Shown one piece after another: positions 25,294 through 33,933 of a stretch of DNA of 64,000 nt. The notes under the pieces are model-generated. The model did no database searches, had not been told where the DNA came from, and saw only the letters and a program-made list of their open reading frames with translations. The stretch's first letter is position 1. Every line of letters starts with the position of its first letter. The stretch is taken from assembly GCA_040752025.1 (NCBI GenBank), contig JBFMFR010000037.1, positions 1 to 64,000 on the forward strand, written 5' to 3'. This stretch comes from JBFMFR01 sp040752025 (GTDB lineage Bacteria; Chloroflexota; Anaerolineae; Anaerolineales; UBA4823). Both the position numbers and the translations under genes were made by a program.

Positions 25294-27275
25294 CTGGGCT
25301 TGCGGATCACGCGGGCTTGCTGCACCTGGCGCTCTACATTGGCTCGCACCTGGCTGGTCATCTCATCTTGCAAAGCCTGAGCGTTGGGCAATAAATCCCA
25401 AACCGGCAGTGAACTGCCCAGGCCAGTTCCGGCATGGGTGATGTGCTGCGCCAGGCGGATGCGCTCCTGAATAGCCGGGTGACTGTCATAAGGCGAAGTG
25501 GGCCTGCTCAGGGCTTCCTGGATATCACGGTCTAATTTCTCTTTCAACTCGCCGGGGGCTAACTCTGGCAGATCGTAAATATTCTGCAGCGCCACGCCCT
25601 GCTGCAGGGAGGTCTGCACAGCCTGCGAGGCCTGGGCGTTGAACTTGAGCGACTGCTGCACCACGTGCTTCAAGCCCTCGACGAAGTCGCTCACACCGTA
25701 GGCCAGAACCGCGTAGCGATCTGCCAGGATCTCTTGAAGCCGGGAGGCCCCCAAAGTGATGCGAGCAAAGACACGATGAAAGCCGTTGACAAACAGCCAG
25801 GCCGGGTTGTACCAGTTTGCCTGCCCAGTGGCGGCTAATCCATAAGCCATGTTGTAAACCGAGACCTGCACCTGGCGCGCCAGGTTGCCACCGGCCGTAT
25901 CTTTGTTGGAGAAATGGCCGTACTCATGAGCCAGGATGGCCTGGAATTGGCCCTGGGTCATCTCCGACAGCACTCCCAGGCCGAGTACGAGGCAGCGCTG
26001 CCCGGCGCCGCGCAACTTTTTCCACATTCCGCCGCGCTCCAAGACAGCAATATCCGTTCCAGCAGTAATGTAAATCGCATCGACCGGACGTGTGCCCAGT
26101 TTCTGAGCCACCTCCGTCACCAGTGACCACAATTGCGGCGCTTCCTGTGGAGGCAACAGGCGCCCTGGCTCATTATCCTTGATGCGGGTGAACAGGCTGC
26201 GCACGATTGCATACAGCGTATACAGGCCGGCGAAGAGGATCATCAACGCCAGTTTTATAGGAATCCGGCCTATCTCCAGGAACAGGTAGATCAAGCCGCC
26301 CACCGCGGCGATGATGATCAATACCAGGAGTGGAATGGAAATGTAGAAATACAGCGATGTGAGCGCGATCACCACCCGGTAAAAGCCGCGCACCAGCTTC
26401 TCCGGCCAGCGTAATCCAAAACTGGTTGTGTCAAAAGGTTTTTGCGCCGAAGCCAGCGTCACCTGGCTCAAGACGATCCCTACCATGAAGAGCAGGAACA
26501 TACCCGCCACCCAGCCAACCAGGGTGTAAGCCGACCAGCGCTCCAAGCGGACCAGGTGCATTTGGTTGCTGGTTCCGGTCCCAGCCAGGGCCTCCTGGAC
26601 CTGGTCAGCCGGCATACCCAACTCCTGAGAGAGCAGCAGTTCGCGCTCGGCCAGTTCCCATTTCTCGTCGAAGGCAGCCAGGATACCCAGGAAGTAATGC
26701 GGTACAGGGTGCTCGGGCTGCAAGACTACAAGGTTGTTGCACGAGATCCGGATCGCCTCCTGGTTGTTCAGAGTCACCCCCACCCTGAACAGCACGGCGT
26801 TGATGTACGCATCGTTGGGCATGGCTTCTGCCGCCGAGCGGGCTAGCTGGAGCGCTTCCTGGTGGCTTTTCTGGTCTTCGGTTGCCAGCAAGGCCGATGC
26901 CAGGCCGGCCGCGTTGAGCGGCGAATCCTCCACCTGGTAAGCGCTGCGCGCGTACAGCATACCGGCTTCAACCTCACCCAACTCCAGGAATACGTAGCTG
27001 AGGCGGCGCAGGGCATCCGGGAAACCCGGCGCCAGATCCAAGACCTGCTCGAAAGCCTGGCGGGCGGCCTCATAATCCCCCTGATCCATGTACTGTGTAG
27101 CCAATTGAAAAAGCGCAGGCGCATCCGCGTGAATAACGGCCAGTCGATCCAGGATCTCCTGCTCGAAGACCGGATCGCGCTCGGGGAGCGGCTCTTGTGC
27201 AGCAGCAACGCCGGGCGAGAGCAACAGACATACGCTTATTAACAGAAACACCAACCATCTTTTCCGCGAACCCAT
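25290..27275 (-). CDS. M48-family metalloprotease with TPR-like N-terminal region
   Basis: 661 residues. The ATG at 27275 is chosen because AAGGAGG lies six bases upstream. A signal peptide (VFLLISVCLLLSPGVAAAQ) is followed by TPR-like helices (about residues 40-190: PALFQLATQYMDQGDYEAAR, FPDALRRLSYVFLELGEVEAG), then several membrane segments (about 225-350) and an M48 domain with HEYGHFSNKD and the Glu ligand in LQEILADRYAV. The TPRs sit outside and the protease near the membrane, an arrangement unlike HtpX or BepA, where the TPRs follow the protease. It probably takes part in envelope or membrane protein quality control. Confidence 0.85.
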   Translation of the reverse strand: MGSRKRWLVFLLISVCLLLSPGVAAAQEPLPERDPVFEQEILDRLAVIHADAPALFQLATQYMDQGDYEAARQAFEQVLDLAPGFPDALRRLSYVFLELGEVEAGMLYARSAYQVEDSPLNAAGLASALLATEDQKSHQEALQLARSAAEAMPNDAYINAVLFRVGVTLNNQEAIRISCNNLVVLQPEHPVPHYFLGILAAFDEKWELAERELLLSQELGMPADQVQEALAGTGTSNQMHLVRLERWSAYTLVGWVAGMFLLFMVGIVLSQVTLASAQKPFDTTSFGLRWPEKLVRGFYRVVIALTSLYFYISIPLLVLIIIAAVGGLIYLFLEIGRIPIKLALMILFAGLYTLYAIVRSLFTRIKDNEPGRLLPPQEAPQLWSLVTEVAQKLGTRPVDAIYITAGTDIAVLERGGMWKKLRGAGQRCLVLGLGVLSEMTQGQFQAILAHEYGHFSNKDTAGGNLARQVQVSVYNMAYGLAATGQANWYNPAWLFVNGFHRVFARITLGASRLQEILADRYAVLAYGVSDFVEGLKHVVQQSLKFNAQASQAVQTSLQQGVALQNIYDLPELAPGELKEKLDRDIQEALSRPTSPYDSHPAIQERIRLAQHITHAGTGLGSSLPVWDLLPNAQALQDEMTSQVRANVERQVQQARVIRKPS

Positions 27276-27472
27276 AACCCGCCTCCTTGCAAGCATTTTT
27301 CAATTGAAAGCCAGTTGTCCACCCCGGCAAAGCGCCGGACATGGACGAAGTATATCGTCAAGATGGGGATTTGTAAATCGCCGTGAGCACCAATTTTGTG
27401 CTAAAATCTTTGCATTCGAAGGCAAGGCTGCCAGCCGGGCCTTCGCGACTTTTCGAGTGCAGGATCGTAACC

Positions 27473-28759
27473 GTGAAAACAAACATTCCCTCCGTCAAAG
27501 GTACGCGTGATTTTTATCCAGAAGAGATGGCTGTGCGCAATTTTCTGTATAGCACGGCCCGCAAAGTTTCCGAGGCGTTCGGTTACCAGGAATGGGACGC
27601 GCCTTTCTTGGAAACGATCGATCTTTACGCCGCCAAGTCTGGCGAGGAACTGGTCAAGGAACAGTCTTTCGTCTTCCCCGACCGGGGCGGCGACCTGATC
27701 ACCCTGCGCCCAGAGTTGACTCCCAGCCTGGCGCGCCTGGTGGCGCAGCGCCAGCGGCAGCTCGTCTACCCGCTGCGCTGGTGGACCTGGGGGCCGTGCT
27801 GGCGTTACGAACGCCCGCAGAAAGGGCGCACGCGTGAGTTCTTCCAATGGAATATTGACTTGATCGGCGTGGACACACCTGAAGCCGATGCTGAATTGGT
27901 GACGATTGCGGCGACTTTTCTACGCGAGGCTGGGCTGGGCCCGGATCAGGTAAACATCCTGGTCAACGATCGCAAGCTGATGAACTCCGAGCTAGAAGCA
28001 TTGGGTGTGCCCGCCGCGCGCCGCATGGATGTGCTGCGCCTGGTCGACCGGCGCGACAAGATGTCTCCCGGCGAGTGGCAGGCTTACGCCAGCGAGTTAG
28101 GCCTGGATCGCCGGCAGTTTGAAGGGTTAAAAGCGATCCTGGACGATCAAGAGCTGTGGCGCAAATCACCGGACCTGCAGCGCTGTTTTGCAGTCGTGAC
28201 ATCCCTGGGCATCGGCGACTACGTGCGCTTCGCACCGCATATCATCCGCGGCCTGGATTATTACACCAGCATCGTGTTTGAAGCCTGGGATAACAACGGC
28301 GAGTTCCGAGCCATCCTGGGCGGCGGGCGTTACGATAACCTGGTATCCGATGTGGGCGGCGAAGCGCTGCCCGCCACGGGCTTCGCCATGGGCGACCTGG
28401 TCATCAGCCTGGTGCTAAAAAAATTCGGCTGCCTGCCGCCCGAACTGGGCGCTTCACCGGCCAGCGTGTTGGTAACAATCTTCGACGAAGCCTCTTTCCC
28501 GGCCGCTTTCCAACTGGCGGACCAACTGCGCCAGGAAGGCATCAGCACCGCCTGCTATCCGGAAGCGACAAAGCTGGGAAAACAATTCAAGTATGGCGAC
28601 CGCATGGGGATGCGTCTGGCGCTGGTATTAGGGCCCGACGAGCAGGCGCAAGGCCTGGTAGCCATCAAAGATCTGCGCAGCGGCGAGCAACAAACCGTTC
28701 CGCAGGTAGGGGCAGCGAAAGCCATCCGCGAAATCCTTGCCCGCCCACAGGCTTCGTGA
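27473..28759 (+). CDS. hisS: Histidyl-tRNA synthetase
   Basis: 428 residues from the GTG at 27473, where the protein begins VKTNIPSVKGTRDFYPEEM as family members do; an in-frame ATG 90 bases upstream would add an uncharacteristic leader. Class II motifs are present: motif 1 in the first 60 residues, motif 2 GPCWRYERPQKGRTREFFQWN, the histidine-binding RGLDYYTSIVFEAW and motif 3 around ATGFAMGDLVISLVL. The C-terminal anticodon-binding domain follows from about residue 330. The gene lies directly upstream of tRNA-His, and the pair ends at a strong terminator, suggesting that synthetase and substrate tRNA share a transcript. Confidence 0.95.
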   Translation: MKTNIPSVKGTRDFYPEEMAVRNFLYSTARKVSEAFGYQEWDAPFLETIDLYAAKSGEELVKEQSFVFPDRGGDLITLRPELTPSLARLVAQRQRQLVYPLRWWTWGPCWRYERPQKGRTREFFQWNIDLIGVDTPEADAELVTIAATFLREAGLGPDQVNILVNDRKLMNSELEALGVPAARRMDVLRLVDRRDKMSPGEWQAYASELGLDRRQFEGLKAILDDQELWRKSPDLQRCFAVVTSLGIGDYVRFAPHIIRGLDYYTSIVFEAWDNNGEFRAILGGGRYDNLVSDVGGEALPATGFAMGDLVISLVLKKFGCLPPELGASPASVLVTIFDEASFPAAFQLADQLRQEGISTACYPEATKLGKQFKYGDRMGMRLALVLGPDEQAQGLVAIKDLRSGEQQTVPQVGAAKAIREILARPQAS

Positions 28760-28779
28760 TAGAATACAGCCCGGTCACG

Positions 28780-28851
28780 GTGGGCATAGCTCAATGGCAG
28801 AGCACCTGACTGTGGATCAGGTGGTTGTGGGTTCGACCCCCATTGCCCACC
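28780..28851 (+). tRNA. tRNA-His (anticodon GTG)
   Basis: Acceptor arm GTGGGCA / TGCCCAC, D arm GCTC..GAGC, anticodon stem CCTGA / TCAGG with the loop CTGTGGA (anticodon GTG at 28812-28814) and a T arm around GGTTCGACC. The base before the acceptor is G (28779) and the discriminator is C, giving the extra G-1:C73 pair of tRNA-His. CCA is not encoded. Confidence 0.95.
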
Positions 28852-28862
28852 CCTATAAACGA

Positions 28863-28898
28863 AAAGCGGGTTTGGCAAATTACCGCCAAACTCGCTTT
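28863..28898 (+). terminator. Terminator after tRNA-His
   Basis: A 14-base-pair stem (AAAGCGGGTTTGGC / GCCAAACTCGCTTT, one G-U pair) around an eight-base loop, ending in TTT and followed by CTTTGGG. The A-rich 5' side means it could also work for the minus strand. Confidence 0.75.
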
Positions 28899-29042
28899 CT
28901 TTGGGTCTGTCGCCAGCTTATCCGAAAAAAGGCGTTCTCCCCCATTAGACGAAAATCGGTTTGAAAGAAAAGTCACAATGTGATAAACTCAAGCAGCGCT
29001 CATCAAGAGCTTCCTGAATAACCCATCTCAAGGGGGTATTCC

Positions 29043-29882
29043 ATGAAGAATCCAAATTCGTTTATCCTCATTCTGATGTCAGTCCTGGTGTGCCTGGTCT
29101 CTACACGCTGCAGCCTGGCGCCGCTCGCCCAGGTAGATAGCCTCACGCTGGCGCAAACGCAGGAAGCGCTGCAAGGCACCGCGATTGCCCAAACCATGCA
29201 AGCTTTTGAATCAAACGGCGATCCGCACGCTCACCAAACCGCAATCGCCCAATCGATCGACCAAACCGTGCAAGCCTGGATGCCGACAGCCACGGATACA
29301 CCCGTCTCAAAGCCGCCCACGGATACGCCCACAGTCACGCCGGTTACGCCTTCCGCAACGTCTCTGCCTAGTTGGACCCCCATTCCCAGCCTGACCCCCA
29401 TCGCCAGCCTGACGCCCATCCCCACCGCCACCGTTATATTGCGCGTCTGCGCCCAGGCTGGCTGCAAAGCCCCAGACTTCACGCTGACCAGTGTCAAAGA
29501 TGACCCGATCTCCTTGAAGGCTTACCAGGGAAAAACCGTTGTACTCAATTTCTGGACGACCTGGTGCCCGCATTGCCGCGCTCAAATTCCCGACCTGGTA
29601 GCAGTTTACAATAAGTACAAGAGCAAGGGTCTGGTCGTGCTGAGCGTGGAGATCGATAATAACTCAACCAAGAAGAAAATATTGAACTTCGCCAACGAAA
29701 ACGGCATGGATTTCCCCGTTATGCTCGACAAACAGGGCACTGTTTCAAAGCTCTACCAGGCCAGCAGCATTCCAAAGACTGTCTTCATCGATGCACGCGG
29801 CGTTATCAAAACCGTTGCAGTAGGACGCATTCCCAGAGACTCGCTCGAAATGCAAGTGTCACGCCTGCTGGCCGGGTATTGA
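29043..29882 (+). CDS. TlpA-like thioredoxin-fold protein with Thr/Pro-rich stalk
   Basis: 279 residues. The N-terminal hydrophobic segment (FILILMSVLVCLVSTRCS) suggests a lipoprotein or anchor, though the lipobox is weak. A long Thr/Pro-rich spacer (about residues 75-130, with TPTVTPVTPSATSLPSWTP) holds the domain away from the membrane. The C-terminal 145 residues are a TlpA/ResA-type redoxin: APDFTLTSVKDDPISLKAYQ, VVLNFWTTWCPHCRAQIPDL with the CPHC active site, and SSIPKTVFIDARG with the cis-Pro. It probably keeps extracytoplasmic thiols reduced. It is monocistronic, with a bidirectional hairpin at 29946 separating it from the convergent gene. Confidence 0.85.
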   Translation: MKNPNSFILILMSVLVCLVSTRCSLAPLAQVDSLTLAQTQEALQGTAIAQTMQAFESNGDPHAHQTAIAQSIDQTVQAWMPTATDTPVSKPPTDTPTVTPVTPSATSLPSWTPIPSLTPIASLTPIPTATVILRVCAQAGCKAPDFTLTSVKDDPISLKAYQGKTVVLNFWTTWCPHCRAQIPDLVAVYNKYKSKGLVVLSVEIDNNSTKKKILNFANENGMDFPVMLDKQGTVSKLYQASSIPKTVFIDARGVIKTVAVGRIPRDSLEMQVSRLLAGY

Positions 29883-29945
29883 TCTCACGATCTCCCCGGC
29901 GATTTGCGGCCGCGCAAGCCGACCCTAATGCCATGTTAAACAGGA

Positions 29946-29977
29946 CGCCGGGTGATATAGCCTAACATCACCCGGCG
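29946..29977. terminator. Strong stem-loop between convergent genes
   Basis: Perfect 11-base arms CGCCGGGTGAT / ATCACCCGGCG around a ten-base loop, lying between the TlpA-like gene (plus) and the zinc-ribbon gene (minus). Neither side has a long T run (AAAACAC on plus, TCCTGTTT on minus), so it is a likely but not ideal bidirectional terminator. Confidence 0.6.
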
Positions 29978-30042
29978 CGAAAACACTCACAAATATCGAT
30001 TATGGCAGGAAAAAGCTCTGCTTGCTGCCAGTCACCCTGGCC

Positions 30043-31128
30043 TTAGTGACGGGGAGACATATCGCTCAGCGTCGGCACCGGCAGCAGACCCTGCCAGGCG
30101 CAGTCCGGATCAGAACACCGGTACAGGCGCTGCCCTTTGTAGAAAATGCGCATGAGCCTGGTGCGGCGAACGCGGTGCAGCCGCTTCCCGCAGCGCGGGC
30201 AAGGCCGCTCTGGGCTCAAATCAACGCCTGCCAGGGTGTGCTGATCCTCGCCAGGCGCGGGTAAAGAGTCTTCCAATTGCGTAGAAGCTGCATCCTCGCT
30301 TCGAGCAGGCGCAGCCGAGGACATTAGAAAACCCTGCCAGCCGCAATCCCGATTGGTGCAGTGGTAGCGGTGTTGTCCCTTGCGCCAGAGGCGCATCCAC
30401 CAGTTGCGATGGGTGCGGCGCAGCCTCGTCCCGCAGCGTGGGCAGAGTTTAGCCTGCCGCGTCCGGCGGCGAACCGATTGGGTTTTCCCATCCGCCGATA
30501 CAAACCCGGCCAGTTCTTCCGGCGAGATGCCCGAATAGGTGGGATAGGCCGGCCGCCTGGCACCTGGTGGCGGCTGATGGATGACCGGCTCATCGTATAG
30601 TGGCGCAGGTCTCTTCGACTCAAGGTCCGCCTCCTGGCCGACAGCCCAATCTCGCTGCGTTGGTCTACGAGTGGGCTCCGCTACCTGTCCATAGGACGGT
30701 GGCGACCAAAGGTTCACTTGTGCCGGAGGCTCTTGGGCGCTGGCGGATCGCTCAGCCGTGGGCGGCGGCTCCGCGGCAGTGGGTTGCCAGGGCTTTACTT
30801 CAACGGGCGTTTTCATGTGCGTCACTTTATAGTTAGGAGGTTCATACCGGGCAAAGGCAATCAGCAGGGAGCCACCCCCCACGCCGATGCACAGCCAGCC
30901 TGGCAGGCCCGAGAAAAAAAGCACCTGGGCGAAGCTCCGGATAACCCCAAGCTGATTCTGATGCCAGACTTCCGGGTGGTTGCTCAAAAAACGCAAGTAT
31001 ACAGACAAAGTCACAGGCGTTCCCCGTGCGTTTGTCGGTGTATAGAACAGGCCGGGGAGCAGCAAGAGCAGCCCCAATGCCACGAGGATGATTGCCAGGC
31101 GGTTCTTATACACATATTCAGACATCAT
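30043..31128 (-). CDS. Membrane protein with two C-terminal zinc ribbons
   Basis: 361 residues from the ATG at 31128, which overlaps the end of the GT2 gene. Two hydrophobic segments (about residues 10-28 and 68-88) are followed by a Pro-rich linker and two copies of one zinc-ribbon module: CPRCGTRLRRTHRNWWMRLW, then YHCTNRDCGWQGF, and again CPRCGKRLHRVRRTRLMRIF, then YRCSDPDCAWQGL. Each module has a CxxC pair and a CxxxxCxWQG pair, and the duplication is recent enough to align along its whole length. Function is unknown. As the last gene of the glycan cluster it could sense or scaffold the pathway at the inner face of the membrane. Confidence 0.7.
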   Translation of the reverse strand: MMSEYVYKNRLAIILVALGLLLLLPGLFYTPTNARGTPVTLSVYLRFLSNHPEVWHQNQLGVIRSFAQVLFFSGLPGWLCIGVGGGSLLIAFARYEPPNYKVTHMKTPVEVKPWQPTAAEPPPTAERSASAQEPPAQVNLWSPPSYGQVAEPTRRPTQRDWAVGQEADLESKRPAPLYDEPVIHQPPPGARRPAYPTYSGISPEELAGFVSADGKTQSVRRRTRQAKLCPRCGTRLRRTHRNWWMRLWRKGQHRYHCTNRDCGWQGFLMSSAAPARSEDAASTQLEDSLPAPGEDQHTLAGVDLSPERPCPRCGKRLHRVRRTRLMRIFYKGQRLYRCSDPDCAWQGLLPVPTLSDMSPRH

Positions 31129-32032
31129 TGTCACTCTTCCTGTAGAAAAATGCCCGGCGCTCCCAAAGGAAGCCAACTGCGTTGGCCAACTGCGTCACAA
31201 ACAATAAAGCGCTTAGAAACAGCGCCCGGGTGGATGCGGATTGGTAAGAACCTGCTTTGAAAAAAGGATATCGCAAGAGGTTCAGGTAAAATGGCGCTGC
31301 CTCCACTTTGAGGCGTTCCTGGCGGCGAGCGGCGCGGATACGGTGGTAGTGGAAGGCGCCGCGCCCGTAACCGAAATGCTGCTGCCAGAACTGCGCGGCA
31401 GTCATGCCATGGGCATGGAACACCAACGCCTGGGGAACGTAGCACATGGGGTAGCCATAATGCTGCCAACGATCACAAAGCTCGCGGTCCTCACCGGCCG
31501 CCAGCGGGAAACTGGCATCGAAACCTCCCAGGTCATGAAAAGTGCTGGCGGGCAAGGCCATGTTATTAGATGTAAAAAAATGTGCCCGGTTGTCGGTATT
31601 GTAGTAATTATACAAATACTCGATCAATAACTGGCTGGCGCTGGCATACGGGTCATCCGGCAGAGCATTGAGCGTACGCCCGCCCAGCAGATGGTCAGGG
31701 CTCTCGACGAAGGCCCGGGCCAGCGCAGGCAGCCAACCAGGGTCTGCGGCGCAATCATCATCGGTAAAAACCAGGTACGCCCCCCTGGCCTGCCGGGCAG
31801 CCGCATTGCGGGCCATTGCCGGCCCGGTGTGCGGCAGAGCGAGCAAGCGCGCATCCAGTTGCTCGGAGAATGAATCTACCACTGCCTGCGGAGGTATAGG
31901 ACTGCCATCATCTGCAACCAGGACTTCGAAAGAATCACGAGGGTACGACTGCCCCGCCAGGGCTTGCAGGCAAACTGCCAGACACTGCGGGCGGTTGTAA
32001 GTGGGTACGATGACCGATAAAAAGGGCTTCAT
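31118..32032 (-). CDS. GT2-family glycosyltransferase
   Basis: 304 residues. The GT-A fold is clear: PFLSVIVPTYNRPQCLAVCL at the N-terminus, VLVADDGSPIPP, the AMARNAAARQARGAYLVFTD block with its DDD metal-binding motif (TDDDCAADPGWL, about residue 95) and an EDRELCDRW block near residue 190. The last 45 residues include a hydrophobic stretch (FLSALLFVTQLANAVGFLW) that may hold it at the membrane. Its ATG directly abuts the stop of the 39-codon remnant, so it is translated in step with the ligase genes. Donor and acceptor sugars are unknown. Confidence 0.85.
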   Translation of the reverse strand: MKPFLSVIVPTYNRPQCLAVCLQALAGQSYPRDSFEVLVADDGSPIPPQAVVDSFSEQLDARLLALPHTGPAMARNAAARQARGAYLVFTDDDCAADPGWLPALARAFVESPDHLLGGRTLNALPDDPYASASQLLIEYLYNYYNTDNRAHFFTSNNMALPASTFHDLGGFDASFPLAAGEDRELCDRWQHYGYPMCYVPQALVFHAHGMTAAQFWQQHFGYGRGAFHYHRIRAARRQERLKVEAAPFYLNLLRYPFFKAGSYQSASTRALFLSALLFVTQLANAVGFLWERRAFFYRKSDNDV

Positions 32033-32152
32033 CTACAATAGCGCAGGAGCGGGCACGCCGGCGAAAAAGGTGGCCCGGTGAGCCTGGATGGCCCCCAGGA
32101 AAGCGCCGGGATCGAAGCGCGGCAGCAGGCTGGCGCTGTTCAGGGTGTTCAT
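32033..32152 (-). pseudogene. 39-codon remnant resembling part of an acyl-AMP ligase
   Basis: A short frame MNTLNSASLLPRFDPGAF, then LGAIQAHRATFFAGVPAPALL and TAG (quoted in two parts). The text LPRFDP-(3)-LGAIQAHRATFFAGVP matches the well-known ANL-enzyme segment of the form LPxFdPexvlxxIxxhxxTxxxgVP, so this looks like a leftover of a second AMP-forming ligase. The ATG overlaps the FAAL stop (ATGA at 32152-32149) and the stop TAG is immediately followed by the ATG of the GT2 gene. It could be a deletion scar, or a short coupled peptide with no function of its own. Confidence 0.5.
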
Positions 32153-33840
32153 TCATATCTCCTCAAGTTAGACAGGTATTTTTCCTTATTGGCGGCGCGT
32201 GCCACCTTACCGGCAGGCGTCTTGAGCACCCAACCAGTCTCGTCCAATAAATGCACCTCCGCAGGAGCGATATCGATCTCCTGCACCACCCGGCGGCGCA
32301 AAAGGCGCTCGACCTCGAACTTCTCGGCCGGCGGCAGCGGCTGGCGCAGCTCGCAGACCAGCACGATTTCTTCGGTGCCCAGGCTCTCGTTGATGACGCC
32401 CAGGGCTACCGTGCGCCCAGGGTAAACGCCCGGCACACCGTCGGCGATGGCTTCCAGGTCCTGGGGGTACAGGTTCTTGCCGCTGGCGATGATCATGTCG
32501 GTCTTGCGCCCGCAAAGATACAGGTGGCCTCCTGCCAGGTAGCCCATGTCGGCGGTGGCATACCAGCCGCCTCGCAGGACCTTGTTCGTCAGATCAGGGC
32601 GGCGGTAGTAGCCGCGAAACAGGAAGGAACTGTGGATCACCACTTCCCCCACACGGCGCTCGGGCAGATCACTGCCTTGCTCGTCCACGATGCGGATTTG
32701 CACGCCCGGCATGGGCACTCCGCAACTAACAATGGGCGTGCTCCCTGGCGCGGCAGGCTCAACTGGAACGGCGCAGCGCTCCTCTTGCAAGGAGCGCAGT
32801 TCGACCCAATCGACTGGCGCGACGACTCCTGGCGGGCTGACCGTCACTCCGCCCTCTTCGGTCATACCATAAGCACTGCCCAACGCCGAGGGGCGCAGGC
32901 CAAGAGGAGCAAAACGCTGCAGAAAAATTTGGTGGCTGTCATAGCGTACCGGCTCGGCCGCGTTGATCAACATACGCCAAGAACTCAGATCCAGACCATC
33001 CAGATCGCGCTGGCGCACACTGCGGGTAATGTAATTATAAGCAAAGTTAGGCATCCAGGTCAGCGTGCCTTGATACTCGTGCACCGCCCGGAGCAGCATT
33101 ATTGGGCTACGAATCCAGTAAAAGGGCGACATCAGCACTACTGGAACACCGTGCACCAGCGGCATGAGCAGCCCGGCGATCATTCCCATATCGTGGTGAA
33201 GCGGCAACCAACTGACGATGACATCATCCGTCTGGATGGCAACCGCCTGACCCAGCGCCTGGGCGTGATCCAATACCTGGCGATGCGAAAATGGAACCCC
33301 CTTAGGCACCCCGCTGCTGCCGCTGGTATGCAGCAAGATCGCCAGGCGATCTCCATCGCCGGGAGGTACAGGCAGTGCGCCCGGCGCTGTGTTCTGGCCT
33401 GTGGACAGTTCGTCCCAGGCCAACACCCGGCAGGATGCGCCCTGCAGCAGCGCCTGCAAGGGCGCCTTGAACTCAGGATAGGTGACCACCGCGCCGGCCT
33501 GCGATTGAGTCACGGCAGCGCGCACACGCTGCTGGTAAACGCCCACGTCCAGCTTGGGGGTCAGGTAAGGATAGATGGCCGGAATTGCACCCAGCAGCAG
33601 CGCTCCCCAGAAAGCATCGACCAACTGCATGGAATGCGGCAGCACCAGGATCACCAGCTCATTTGGAGTGACCCCGGCAACCTGCAATGCGGCTGCGTAA
33701 TCCCAGGCTCCCTGGTAAAGGCGGGCGGCGGTGATCGCTTGCCGGCTGCCATCCTCATCGATGAATAGCAAGGCCAGTTGCTCCGGCTGGTGCAGCGCGC
33801 GTTCGGTCAAGGGCCGAATCAAAGAATTGTATTTCATCAT
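32149..33840 (-). CDS. Fatty-acyl-AMP ligase (FAAL-type ANL enzyme)
   Basis: About 563 residues from the ATG at 33840; an ATG at 33861 is an alternative and neither has an ideal Shine-Dalgarno sequence. The P-loop LLHTSGSSGVPKGV (near residue 175), the FAAL-type block VSWLPLHHDMGMIAGL, GSAYGMTEEGG, and the C-terminal hinge with CGRKTDMIIASGKNLYPQD are all present. HHDMG after WLPL is typical of ligases that load fatty acids on carrier proteins. The acyl carrier protein gene lies just upstream, so the pair probably activates a fatty acid and loads it on that carrier for transfer to a glycan or small molecule. Confidence 0.9.
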   Translation of the reverse strand: MMKYNSLIRPLTERALHQPEQLALLFIDEDGSRQAITAARLYQGAWDYAAALQVAGVTPNELVILVLPHSMQLVDAFWGALLLGAIPAIYPYLTPKLDVGVYQQRVRAAVTQSQAGAVVTYPEFKAPLQALLQGASCRVLAWDELSTGQNTAPGALPVPPGDGDRLAILLHTSGSSGVPKGVPFSHRQVLDHAQALGQAVAIQTDDVIVSWLPLHHDMGMIAGLLMPLVHGVPVVLMSPFYWIRSPIMLLRAVHEYQGTLTWMPNFAYNYITRSVRQRDLDGLDLSSWRMLINAAEPVRYDSHQIFLQRFAPLGLRPSALGSAYGMTEEGGVTVSPPGVVAPVDWVELRSLQEERCAVPVEPAAPGSTPIVSCGVPMPGVQIRIVDEQGSDLPERRVGEVVIHSSFLFRGYYRRPDLTNKVLRGGWYATADMGYLAGGHLYLCGRKTDMIIASGKNLYPQDLEAIADGVPGVYPGRTVALGVINESLGTEEIVLVCELRQPLPPAEKFEVERLLRRRVVQEIDIAPAEVHLLDETGWVLKTPAGKVARAANKEKYLSNLRRYE

Positions 33841-33855
33841 TGCACTGCCAGACCT

Positions 33856-33933
33856 TTCCATCAGGCTTTCAGAATTCGCACCGCAAAGACGCGAAGAACG
33901 CGAAGAGAAGAACTGCCAATTCCGTCAGGCTTT
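33856..33933. repeat. Duplicated ACP-gene tail flanking a dispersed-type repeat
   Basis: TTCCRTCAGGCTTT occurs at 33856-33869 and 33920-33933 (13 of 14 bases equal, 64 bases apart). On the minus strand these read AAAGCCTGAYGGAA, the last codons and stop of the ACP gene and a second copy just before the ligase gene. Between them lies CCGCAAAGACGCGAAGAACG and GCGAAGAG, a sequence style that recurs between genes in many environmental genomes. Confidence 0.5.

Noticed and set aside
32251..33768. 505-codon frame antisense to the FAAL gene
   Set aside because: The ligase motifs are clear on the minus strand; the opposite frame has no motif and no start signal.
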